A stretch of 64,000 bases of DNA from Cryoendolithus antarcticus (Eukaryota > Ascomycota > Dothideomycetes > Cladosporiales > Cladosporiaceae). Position 1 is the first letter of the stretch, and every line of letters begins with the position of its first letter. The stretch lies in contig NAJO01000003.1 of NCBI GenBank assembly GCA_002077065.1, positions 992,001 to 1,056,000 on the forward strand, in the 5' to 3' direction. This document shows, in pieces, positions 22,597-32,828 of the stretch. Below the pieces are notes generated by a model. It searched no databases, was not told the origin of the DNA, and saw only the letters and a list, made by a program, of their open reading frames with translations. A program made the position numbers and the translations under genes.

Positions 22597-24224
22597 CTAG
22601 CCCCTTGAGCTCGCGAAACTGCTTCTCGTGTCTGGATTCACCACACCCAGCCTGCCACCGACACTGCGACTGTAGTCCGCGTGGTCTTGTATGCTCACCC
22701 GACTCCCATTCGCCTCGGCGTTAGCCCAGAGTGCACTGGGGTTGAGGCGCTGATCGTAGACAAGCGGTCGGCTATATCTCCTGCTGTTCTCCTGCCCGTA
22801 GCTGTGTCCTGAGCTCGCATAGCCACCAGCCGCAAGCGGACTCACAGGCGCGATGCCTTCAGATCCGCCATGGTTGAAGAGCATACTATGCCGCACGCTG
22901 TTCTGGCCAGTGGCAGGCATGTTATCGTCGAAGAGATTCTCTGACATGTCTTGGTGGTTGCGGGAGGCGGTGTTGTTCCGCGCTAGCAAGCCGACTTTGC
23001 TAAGCACGCTGACGTTACGGCGTGGGCTGCGGCGTCCGACGCCGGGGCCGGCGCCAGCCGTCGCGGCATCGATCTCGGAGATGGACTCGCGGCGTTTGCG
23101 GCGACGGAGGAAGAAGATGGCGAGGATGAGGAGGAGGAGGAGGAGGAGTAGCACGCCGATCACTATGCCAGCTATGGCACCGCCCGAGATGGACTTGCGC
23201 TCGGGCTCGGTGAACGCGGGTGCTGCGGCCGGGAAGACCGCGGGTGTCGAAGTGACTGTCTCGGTGGTGACCGCGCCAGACAAGGTGACAACGCGTGTGG
23301 AGACCACTGGAGATGGAGTGAATGTGGCTGGGGTGGGTGAGGTCGATCTCGTAGTGTCAGCGGCAGCGGAGGTCGAACTTGATGATGGGGTCGTTGACGA
23401 AGTAGTAGCCGGAACTGCACTCGTTGTGGATGAGGTCGAGGTCTGTGAAGTGAGGTCGTCAGCATCTGTAGTGACGATATACAGTGGTGGCGTACTCACA
23501 GTAGTCGTCTGTGCAGCAGCAGTGGTACTTGCAGGCTCCTGCGAAGTCGTTGTCGGAGGTGTATAGGTCTGCGAGGAAGTAGATGTTAACACCTGGGCCG
23601 AGCTCGAAGTGGTACTTGCGGCCTGCGTAGTGGAAGAACTCGAGGGTACAACGGCCGTCGAAGAGCTCCTCGGAGGATCACTCGTGCTACTTGAGTAGCT
23701 CGTGGATGTGGAAGTACTAACCGGTGTTGTCGACGTCGACGATGGTGTTGGCGTCGGTGTGGTCGAGGAGGCCTGCGTACTCGAGACGACTCCAGCAGTG
23801 CCAGAAGGTTGTCGTCGCAAAGGGACGTAGCCGAACAGTCCGCTGTTGTTGTTACCGCAAGACTCGTCCGGGTAGCCAGGACACGGAGTATCGCATGATC
23901 CCGTGCCCAGCTGCTCGGCAGGTATATAGTTTGAGCACCAGCATTGCTGATACTGCACGATGGCGAAGGCGTAGCCCTGGAGACACTGCTGGAAGCAAGC
24001 TCCGTTGGACTGGTAGATGTTGCTCACTGGTATGGTCAGCATGTGCCATTGGCTTGCGTCAATGCAACTGATGGTCGCAACTCACCAGCAGCATAATTGC
24101 CCGCAGTGTTCTGGCTCGAGCAGTATTGCTGGCTCAGATCATCCCGTTGTGCCAACGCCTTCGCGGCTAGTAGTGGTGCGATCGCCTGCACGGCCAACAT
24201 CCGTAATACACTTGTGAACTTCAT
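22597..24224 (-). CDS. WSC-domain cell-wall stress sensor
   Basis: A plasma-membrane mechanosensor of the cell-wall-integrity pathway is likely. Exon 1 is 24086-24224, the intron is 24027-24085 (GTGAGT, branch CTGAC, CCAG) and exon 2 is 22597-24026, giving about 522 aa. Visible parts in order: signal peptide (residues 1-25, M-K-F-T-S-V-L-R ... A-L-A); a Cys-rich WSC domain at about 33-115 (Y-C-S-S-Q-N-T-A-G-N-Y, C-F-Q-Q-C, C-W-C-S-N-Y-I-P); a long Ser/Thr-rich stalk likely to be O-mannosylated; one transmembrane helix (G-G-A-I-A-G-I-V-I-G-V then poly-Leu) followed by the stop-transfer R-R-R-K-R-R; and a cytoplasmic tail of about 150 residues. A second, stop-free 57-nt intron may interrupt the stalk at 23443-23499. 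Which sensor (WSC1/2/3-like) cannot be said. Confidence 0.88.
23122..23148. repeat. GAG/CTC trinucleotide run encoding the transmembrane poly-Leu
   Basis: A near-perfect GAG repeat on the plus strand (CTC on the coding strand) encodes the seven-leucine core of the WSC transmembrane helix. Length changes here would change the helix length by whole residues. Confidence 0.7.
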
Positions 24225-27200
24225 GGCTGTGATCCACCAGCCTCCAGCAATCTTTCGCTTTGGCCTCTGCCCCCTATCGCAAAACTGACGCTCCCATGCA
24301 AGCGGTCAACGATGGGTTTCCGGGTGGAGGTATTTGTGGCCAGGACTCGGCTCCGGTGCTACGTGGGCGTTTCGTTCGGCTTGCTTGCTTGACGTCGTGC
24401 TCGAGCAATTGACGTCGATCTGAACAAATGATGAACAGTGATGAAAAAGATGCACTTCGACGCGGTCGACGATCACAGACACGCAGAGACGCGGTTTGCG
24501 AGCGATGAAGTTGAGTAGCGCCGAGTACCTGCCCAGGTACAAAAGTGTCGAGGCGTCAATGTCAGGAGTCTCGGCTTCTGCGGAATAGTTGGGGTCGATC
24601 AAGTATCGCGGTCTTCACTTTCCGTCAAGATCCTATTGTGCTGACATTCGCCTTCGCCTCTTGGACCACACTCACCATCGACCTTCCTATTTGATGGGTG
24701 CCAGCGAGGTGGGGAGGGCAGACAACTTGAACTACACGACCAGCATCGGCCGCAACACTTTATTCGGATCTGCCACCAAGTGCCGCTAGTTGTTAGCTCC
24801 ACCTCGCTAGCTTCATGTCCTTGCCGCCGCGGCAGGCGATCGTACAGGGATCTTCGTTGCCGCCTCGTACTCTGCGCGTGCAATGGCAGGACGGACTTTC
24901 TGGAGCGTTACCGAAGATGCATTATTGCGATCCGCGAACGTTGTTGTTCATCGACACGCATCATCATCTCCGCATTGCGATGACATGCCATGACGACCTG
25001 GAGATTATATCAAATCAGAGCACTTTTGATCCAGGAGTCCTCGTGGAAGACATGGGACAAGTTGATGTCTGGTTGCCTCCACAAACACACCATTCCACTA
25101 TCTCGCGTCATGCACGACCGCCGAACTTGCCCGCTCTCAGCTGCATATCGTACGCACCGCGATCCTGGTCGAGAAACTCACAACTTGACTACACTGATGA
25201 AACTGGGATAAGCCGTGCCATTGATAGATCTAGCCCTATAGCTTCGCCAGCCATTGCTCTCAGCTCAGAAATTGACGAGGCCTCCGACTAGATTGTGACT
25301 TGCACGAGCACAGTCCAGGCGGGCTGCAACTAGTATTGCGCAGGCATGCCTTCATAAAAATATCGATACAAGAGCCACAGCTTCCGAACCCCGCGCTCCA
25401 AACACAGGAGCTGGTGGCATCGATTGCGAATACATGTACCAAAGCTCGCCCTGCAGCAGCTCTGCAGCCTACATCCGACTCTGCATCTCGTTACGGTGCC
25501 GTGAGGCCGGCTCGGGGGCTGCGGGGCGATAGGTCGTGCATGTAGTTGTTCGTGAAGCACTTGTATCGCATTGAGTTCAGTAGTGATGATGGCGCAATGC
25601 GAGGTACAGTATTGAATGCTAGGTAAGGTACATCATGTTCATGAGCTGCCTGTCTCGTCAGTCGCTGGCATCACTTCAGTCACCAACAAAATGCTACGCT
25701 CTCCCCTTCGAGACTACAAGCCATGGGATGATGAACCACTCCGGAGCCAGCACAGCGACATCCCAGCCACCGCAGGTGCTTCATGCGTCACAGCAACAGG
25801 CCTTCGGAGATCTAGACGCCACGGACGAGAATCTCAAGCATTACACCAGGATGGCCACTCTTGTCCATCGACTTCATTCACATTCCCATCATGTTGCTCA
25901 GGCACCACGGAATGTAAGGCACCCCACCCCCCCGCACCTCCCACCATCATCCCCATAGCGATGCAGAATATCACCTGAGGACAGCCGCCTGATCGGCGTA
26001 TTACATGCATACGAGCCTCAACATGCGTGAACATGTTATTCTTCCGAAAATCTCCGCTTTGCGCAGGGCAAGCTCTTTCGCGAATGCCATGTGAGAATGC
26101 CATGTGCGAATGCCATGTGAGAATGCCATAGATTCAACGACTCTGAAAAGTCAGCTGTCATCTGGTGCCTCCGACACAAGCCCTACCTGCGCGATCGGGC
26201 CAGATGGAATTCTCGGATGCCAAAGCAACATGGTAACAGGTCAGTTGTACAGCTTGTCGTCCGAGTATCTCCGGATGCGATTCCATATCGGTGCTTTCTC
26301 GAACGGGTCCACGCGATATGCGCCCGGAGTGAGCGATGAGACTGTGGCCAACCTGGTGACTTTCGCGTTTAGCACTCTTAACGGAGCAGCAAGATCATCA
26401 TATCGTTCTACGGCTTAGTCAATACGGTAGAAGCACAGGAGTTCGCGAGCTACGCCGGAACGAGCTTGGCAATAGCATGTGACACGGGCTACATCCGAGG
26501 AGTTGAATGAAGGCTTGCATCTTAGGTTGTCATGTAGGCCAGTAGTGAGCAACCAACGATCGAGTGCAATGCGAGTGTGATGCTACTGCTGCCTAAAGCA
26601 GAAATCACACTCGAACAGCTTTCTCCTTACGCTCACAGCTTGTAGCTCTCGATGTTGCTTCGACTGTACACAACACTTCTGCAATGTCGTCGATGTATGT
26701 TAGGGCAGATATTGTCTGCTGTGGAGGATCATAGACTTGAGTAGGCGGGAAGAGGTGTCGATCAGTGACCATGAGGTCGGCACAACTACGCACGGCTTGC
26801 TTGCCGGCGGGTGCATATACTTTGTACACCCACTGGTGTACCGTTTCATGGGAGACCTCGATGGAAGCTGCTCTCACTCTTCTCCGTAGCAAGCTTGTAG
26901 ATGGTAGTCGAAGCTGTAGCCTGACTGTGAGAAGATGTTGGACATGGAGTCATCTCGTCAGCAAATCTTCTTGAATACGGGAACCAGGGTCCGCATCTTG
27001 AGACATTAGTACTGCATGGCGTGAGTCGGCTACTGTAGGGCGTCGCAGAGCTTCTCATCAGTTACTCCAACGACACTGTCACCATGGCGGGCTAAGCGGG
27101 TAAACATAGAATCACGCAAGCTAGGTCTCGATATCAATGGGAATCGTACACTTTTGATCGCAGCGCGTGCTTGCACATGACAAAAGCAGAAGCTGCGGAG

Positions 27201-27445
27201 GATCCCTGCCACCCACGTGCGGCGGTCCGGACGCGCCGCGGCCGTAGGGCTGACAACGAGGCAAGGCGGCGGGCCAAGCATTTGGGTCTCAAACCCTCTT
27301 TGAAACACGATTGTTCTCCTGGCCCACCCTCTCGACCCTCCCTTAGCTGTGATCCCGGGAACCGACATGACCTTCTCGCATCGTGCGACTACCACAGTGG
27401 CGTCAATGGTTGCGCCCATCGTACACGTGAAGTCGCATGCTGGTC
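24225..27445. other. 3.2-kb region without a recognisable gene
   Basis: Several ORFs of 80-160 codons are present (24815-25291 plus strand, 158 codons; 25616-25978 plus strand; 26605-26892 minus strand), none with a domain I know or a convincing splice structure. The minus-strand ORF at 26605-26892 has some protein-like runs and could be an exon of an unknown small gene. A 13-bp tandem repeat lies at 26081-26130. Confidence 0.35.
26081..26130. repeat. 13-bp tandem repeat, about four copies
   Basis: Four consecutive copies of a 13-bp unit with core GAATGCCATGTG are visible. The first base alternates C, A, C, A, so the array is also a 26-bp dimer repeated almost twice; the last copy is cut short (GAATGCCATAG). 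Confidence 0.85.
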
Positions 27446-30400
27446 ATGCCTTCCACCCTCGGCCATCGCCGGAGTGTCTTGGATCTGTTCACGTCGAACA
27501 GCAATACTCAACAGAGCAGGCGGAAGGATGATGATAGTGATGTCGTCCGGCCGGCGACGTCTTCGTTGGCGCCTCCGGAGCTCTCTGGCAATGGACGACC
27601 GCATAGTGAGCAAGGGCCATCTAGGCTTTCTCACGAAGTACTGCGCAGTGACCTGCCGGACTTGCCAAAGGGGAAGGCGGAGACCGCTAGAGCAAAGCGC
27701 TTCAGTATGCTGAGGTTCAGGAACTACTCGGAAAGCCATCTTGCAGTCCGAGCGAGAGAAGTAGCAGAGGCCCCTCAGGCCAGCACTCTTGATTACCCTC
27801 CAATGCCTGGCGCATTTCCGGAGACGAAGCCAGCGACAGCCACTGTCGCGAGTCCGGCATTTGCTGGAAGTAGCATGGTACAGCCGACCATCATGACTAC
27901 TGCCCCCACGTTCGAGGGTGAGCCGGAGATCAGCCAGGATAAGCCTCGCAAAGCTCCCTTCATGCGATCTTTGTCAAAGGTGCGGAGTCGCGAAACTCAG
28001 GGCAGGTCGTCAATGGATGAATCAAGAGGGCGCGATAAGCAAGGTGGTGGTGGTTCTTTGCGTTGGCGTAGGGCGCAAGGCAAGAGCACCGGGTTGGAGG
28101 ACCTCATGCGACTGTCCGCGGCGAATGCCAAGCACAACCAGGAGGCGCCTCCTGCCTATGGCAACAATGCTGATACAGAACTCGCGATCCCTGTACCACG
28201 GTTCTCCGAGAGTTCACGATCTGATGGAAGCCATGGCAGCTCTCAGGGCGAGCAATTGTATGGGCAAACTACGACTACTACGCACCTCGTCTCCACGCAT
28301 ACAACATTCTTCAAATTGCCGCGGCGCAACAAGAATCGTAACTCGCTTTTCCCGCTACCTATCAAGCTTGCGCTGCCGGAGGCTTCAGCCACGGGTGCAG
28401 ATCGTGGACCAGCAACACCACGCGCAAGTACCAGTGGAGTGTCATTGAAGAGCTTGCAGTCGCCGGATCATCTGCAGAGTCTACCTCCTGACAATCTGCA
28501 GCGACGGCACACAGATGCATATAGTCCGCCTCGGAATCAGTTGCACCGCCATCACAGTCAGCTTGCATCACCACACGCTGCAGTGGCGCAGTCTTCATTG
28601 TCTTTCGCGGAGCCTGGCATGTACCTCGGTGGAGATGCGTTACGGCATTCGCAATCTTCTTCGATCGGATCACCTCTACACCCGCCCACGCGTCTCGGCA
28701 TACGAGACCGCGCAAGCACAAACAGCTCCTGGGGACGCGCAAGTATGGACACACCGCCTGCGTTGACCGCTAGCACGCGCAACTCGACGTCAACAACTGG
28801 CAGGAGCAGTCTTGGTGGCATCTTCAATCTATCGCGGTTCAGGATGAACTCGGACTTAGACTCTCCGAGACATAGCTCGCCAGGAACGAGAAGCAAGTCG
28901 AACTCATTTGCACTCAGCCGCGAGGCGCTCGTGGTGCCTGAACGTGAGGAGGGCGACACGCCAGGCAAGTATCTAGAAAGACTCGAGAGTGCTGTGAGTC
29001 GCAGCATGATCGCAGGCATACTGTCTAAGTCATCCGATCCGTTCGCACAAGCAGTACTGCGAAGCTATACGCGACGGTTTACTTTCTTCGGCGAGCCGAT
29101 TGACATGTCTCTGAGGAAGTTCCTGCTGGAAGCCGAGCTGCCGAAAGAGACACAGCAGGTAGATCGTGTGATCCAAGCATTCGCAGACCGCTATCACGAG
29201 TGCAATCCTGGCATATTCGTCGCTCCAGACCAAGCCTACATTATCGCGTTCAGTCTGATGATGCTACATACCGATGCCTTTAACAAGAACAACAGGCGCA
29301 AGATGACGAAGGAAGACTACGTGAAGAATACCTCGGGTCAGCTAGTAGATGCTGAGATACTTGGATGCTTTTACGATAACATCTGCTATACTCCGTTCGT
29401 ACACTACGAGGAAGAAGTCGACATCAACGGCGAGAGAGTACTGCCTGTGCACTTCAAGTCCAAGAAAAGCAAGCTGAAGGGTGCGATCGCTGACACCAAC
29501 GGCAAGAAACCGACTGGACCTGTTGATCCATATAATCTGCTGATAGAGCAGAAGCTGGAGATGCTCAGACCTCCGATCAAGGACGAGATTCAGCTGGATG
29601 ATCCCTTTCACTACTTGGACGCACAGAAGCCTTTAGACATGGTCTACTTGCAACGAGCCTTCACACACACGGGTACATTGCAGATCATATCGGCAAGATC
29701 GAGACCTGCAGCATTTGAAAGTCAAATGAACAACACGCAGCCGCAATTACCCGTTGATACTCAGCAAGGTATCGTGGACTTGAAGGTGACAAAAGTCGGC
29801 ACTCTCTGGCGCAAGTCAGCCAAGCGGAAGAAGACTCGTTCGCCTTGGCAGGAATGGGGAGCCATCTTGACCGGCTCTCAGCTCTACTTGTTCAAGAACG
29901 CACACTGGGCGAAAGGTCTGATGCATCAATTCATGACACATCAACGACATGGTGCACCGAGAATGCCGGTGACCTTTCAGCCGCCGCTGCAAGACTTCAA
30001 GCCCGATGCGCTGATCAAGACCGACGACGCTGTTGCACTAGTAGACGCAAGCTACACGAAGCATAAGAATGCATTCACGTTCATTCGGACTGGTGGGCAA
30101 GAAGAGGTATTCCTTGCCGACAGCGACTCGGAGCTTCACGACTGGCTTGGTCTTATCAACTACGCTGCTGCATGCCGCGCCGCTGGTGTACGAGTACGAG
30201 GCATGATCGGTGGAAATGACGACAGTCGTGATGTCCACAGATTGGACTCCACGAAGTCTATCCGTTCTGTGCAGTCGCCGAGTGGTGATGTGGTGATCAA
30301 CAATCGAGTCCTTAGCTCTGCACTAACGAAGCAAGTCGTAGCTGCAAGGCGGCAGATCATGTTGCAAAAGATCAACGAGAGTGAGAAGGACATTGCGAAG

Positions 30401-31957
30401 ATGAGCAAGCAGTTAGATGAGCTTGTGCGAAATGCTCGACACCTGCTTATCCTTGCGCCTATCTCGCCGAAGACGCGTGAGCTTGTGATGATTGCCGCAT
30501 CTCGCGCTGACGCATCCTTGAAGTGGCTTCGACGAGACTGCTGGAGGGTGAGATGCCACAAGGACGTCCTTGCTCTTGACGTACAGCAGGATGGCGTTAG
30601 TGCGAGTGAATTATTGAGCTTGAAGAACAAGGAAGAGCAGAAGTCTGAGCAGGTCGCGGAAACACCAGAGACAGCGAAGAAGGACAAGGAGCTGCCTCGA
30701 TTGGCCTCAGTCACAAGTGCACGAAGCTCTGCAGGAACGTCGAGTGCGCCGCAAAGTCCCACCAAGAGTGCTTCTCCAACAAGCATCAGAGCTCACACTG
30801 CAGCGCTACCTACCTTCATGACTCGAGCTAACACCACGGAGTCAATGGACAACTTCGTCGACGATGTGTTTCGAACTCCGATGGCGAGTACGAAGACTTC
30901 GCCCACCGTGAAGTCTGGACCGGACTGGCATTTACCTCCCCTTCAGATGGACGTCAGCAAACAAATAAAGGACAAGCACCGCGGCTCCGTTGCCAGCACA
31001 CTGCTCACAGCAGCGAGCAACACCTCGAACCGCCAGCCGAGCTGGAGCGCCTCGTCCGCAACGTCAAGCCAACGTCCTCTATCCGGTATACCATCTTCGC
31101 CGCACGCTTCCGAAGCTATGAGCCTTACGACGCCACTCGCGGAGCCCGGAGACCCAATTCGTCGCCTAGCAGCAACAGCCAGCTCTACTCAGACTCCAGA
31201 TCACCATGCTGCGTCCTCGACTTCCAAGCATAAGTCTGCTCGACGCAGCTTGCAGAGAACTCTGCGCGACGTGCAGCAAGGCTCTACTTCGCGGGGCCAT
31301 CATCGCAGGAACAAGGAATCAGAGTCTACCGTACGCTCTAACCCCGACGGCACAGACGCAGACCCCAATGAGACTCCTGGTCTTGAACGCGCCAAAGGAC
31401 GTTTCATACTGCATGGCAAACAAGCAAGCGTAATCCAATTTGGCGAGGACTGGCCCAACGAGCGCATGCGCGCCCGTCGCGAGAAGTGGCAAGCACGGTC
31501 CCCTCGAGAAGAGTCGAGCTTATTCAACTTCGGCAACGCTGCAGCTCGTGAGGGTAGCGACCCTCTAGTTCAAGACCTGGATGGTGGCATGGGAGAGGAC
31601 AATGGCACCGATGAGGGCACCAACAGCATCGGCAGGAGCGCAAGCACCGTCGACAGTGAGCTTTTACCCGACGCCGAAGCAGCGCGAGAGTATGCCACCA
31701 GAGGTAGCGTCGGCAGCGAGAGTCTTTTCATTAGCGAGGACGGCTCGGTGCTACGAGAGGACGAGAGTATAGGTCCGGAGGACAAGAAGAAAAGGCAGAC
31801 GGTCATTGGGCCGGGCGTGCCTGCACTGTCACTGCAGCTCGATAGCGATGAAGATGAGGACGAGGTGTTCCATCTGGCGGAAAGCGAGGTCGGCGGGACC
31901 TCTACGGGCAGGGCTGATCGACGGACGATCATTGGGCCTTCGCCGGTAGTGAATTGA
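27446..31957 (+). CDS. Sec7-PH domain Arf guanine-nucleotide exchange factor (Syt1-like)
   Basis: A 1503-aa single-exon ORF. The ATG at 27446 (M-P-S-T-L-G-H-R-R-S) is preferred over the one three codons upstream, though either is possible. About 500 disordered Ser/Pro-rich residues lead to a Sec7 domain at about 500-655. The catalytic glutamate of the glutamic-finger loop is retained as L-P-K-E-T-Q (family consensus L-P-G-E-x-Q), and F-S-L-M-M-L-H-T-D-A-F-N is the conserved Sec7 helix. A PH domain follows at about 775-915 (V-G-T-L-W-R-K-S ... H-D-W-L-G-L-I-N), then a helical segment and a long Ser/Thr-rich tail. The Sec7 domain loads Arf GTPases with GTP, and the PH domain should direct it to membranes. 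Order and length fit fungal Syt1-type exchange factors rather than the large Golgi Gea/Sec7 proteins. Confidence 0.9.
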   Translation: MPSTLGHRRSVLDLFTSNSNTQQSRRKDDDSDVVRPATSSLAPPELSGNGRPHSEQGPSRLSHEVLRSDLPDLPKGKAETARAKRFSMLRFRNYSESHLAVRAREVAEAPQASTLDYPPMPGAFPETKPATATVASPAFAGSSMVQPTIMTTAPTFEGEPEISQDKPRKAPFMRSLSKVRSRETQGRSSMDESRGRDKQGGGGSLRWRRAQGKSTGLEDLMRLSAANAKHNQEAPPAYGNNADTELAIPVPRFSESSRSDGSHGSSQGEQLYGQTTTTTHLVSTHTTFFKLPRRNKNRNSLFPLPIKLALPEASATGADRGPATPRASTSGVSLKSLQSPDHLQSLPPDNLQRRHTDAYSPPRNQLHRHHSQLASPHAAVAQSSLSFAEPGMYLGGDALRHSQSSSIGSPLHPPTRLGIRDRASTNSSWGRASMDTPPALTASTRNSTSTTGRSSLGGIFNLSRFRMNSDLDSPRHSSPGTRSKSNSFALSREALVVPEREEGDTPGKYLERLESAVSRSMIAGILSKSSDPFAQAVLRSYTRRFTFFGEPIDMSLRKFLLEAELPKETQQVDRVIQAFADRYHECNPGIFVAPDQAYIIAFSLMMLHTDAFNKNNRRKMTKEDYVKNTSGQLVDAEILGCFYDNICYTPFVHYEEEVDINGERVLPVHFKSKKSKLKGAIADTNGKKPTGPVDPYNLLIEQKLEMLRPPIKDEIQLDDPFHYLDAQKPLDMVYLQRAFTHTGTLQIISARSRPAAFESQMNNTQPQLPVDTQQGIVDLKVTKVGTLWRKSAKRKKTRSPWQEWGAILTGSQLYLFKNAHWAKGLMHQFMTHQRHGAPRMPVTFQPPLQDFKPDALIKTDDAVALVDASYTKHKNAFTFIRTGGQEEVFLADSDSELHDWLGLINYAAACRAAGVRVRGMIGGNDDSRDVHRLDSTKSIRSVQSPSGDVVINNRVLSSALTKQVVAARRQIMLQKINESEKDIAKMSKQLDELVRNARHLLILAPISPKTRELVMIAASRADASLKWLRRDCWRVRCHKDVLALDVQQDGVSASELLSLKNKEEQKSEQVAETPETAKKDKELPRLASVTSARSSAGTSSAPQSPTKSASPTSIRAHTAALPTFMTRANTTESMDNFVDDVFRTPMASTKTSPTVKSGPDWHLPPLQMDVSKQIKDKHRGSVASTLLTAASNTSNRQPSWSASSATSSQRPLSGIPSSPHASEAMSLTTPLAEPGDPIRRLAATASSTQTPDHHAASSTSKHKSARRSLQRTLRDVQQGSTSRGHHRRNKESESTVRSNPDGTDADPNETPGLERAKGRFILHGKQASVIQFGEDWPNERMRARREKWQARSPREESSLFNFGNAAAREGSDPLVQDLDGGMGEDNGTDEGTNSIGRSASTVDSELLPDAEAAREYATRGSVGSESLFISEDGSVLREDESIGPEDKKKRQTVIGPGVPALSLQLDSDEDEDEVFHLAESEVGGTSTGRADRRTIIGPSPVVN

Positions 31958-32828
31958 AATGTCAAGTGCGGCGTTCGAGATAAAGGGGAACGGACTGGGC
32001 AAATAGACGACTAGAGCGATCTGCAGTGTACCATGAATTTCGAACCCACTTAACATATTCTAGCAGCGCGGAATCCCGAGTTCCATCCTCTTCGCCTCTC
32101 CGTAGTAGGTCATGGAGTAGCGCGCTGACTGATAAGCATGTACGTGCATAGAGGAGGGTTACCCGGCCATCGAGACGAAGGAAGAAGGGGGCGAAGACCA
32201 GTGATCGCGACGGCATCCGATGCATCAACTGAAACCCCGCCTATGAGTAACGGAAGCACCGATGGCGGCGAAGGACCAGATCCGCTTGTTCAACGGCAAG
32301 AAGACGTCCATTACCGAGAGCAGCGCTTGGATTTCCGCCCATGTCGGTACTGTTGCGACATCTTGCTGTCAGCAAGGAAGGCAGCAGAGCATGACTCAAG
32401 GCGATGTCACCGCAAGATCAGTTGGCGCTTGCCTTTTTAAAAAGAGCCATGACCCCGTTTTCGAGGAGATAAGTGTGTGTAGCGGAGGGCTAGAGGCAAA
32501 CATGAGAGCGCGGACTTTGGGAGTGTCTCTCCGAGGATCTAGATGCGCCTATGCTGTTATGACGATACCTGCAATAGTAGATCTGTCAATTGTTACTTGT
32601 GTGAGAGACAACAGACTTGCCAGGGGCACGGCGCTAGACTGTGCACTCTCACAGACACGGTAAATATGTATATCACCTTCGTGGCTAGGCTTACAGGAGC
32701 ATTGCCAACGTAGCAGAGTCCTTGAGAAGCGAGGATACGTCGACTGCATTTCTGCAGCGAGTATGTAATCTACACAGGTCTATACACTTTCGTTCGTGTA
32801 TCTCTGGCCAGAACCCTCTAACCTTCAT
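31958..32828. other. convergent 3' region, about 0.9 kb
   Basis: It lies between the Sec7-PH gene (+) and the P-type ATPase gene (-). I see no gene here. Confidence 0.4.

Noticed and set aside
22853..23566. 237-codon plus-strand ORF opposite the WSC gene
   Set aside because: Produced by the Ser/Thr-rich coding strand (Val/Glu-rich complement); no independent support.
24815..25291. 158-codon plus-strand ORF
   Set aside because: No recognisable family and no supporting splice structure; left as unassigned intergenic.
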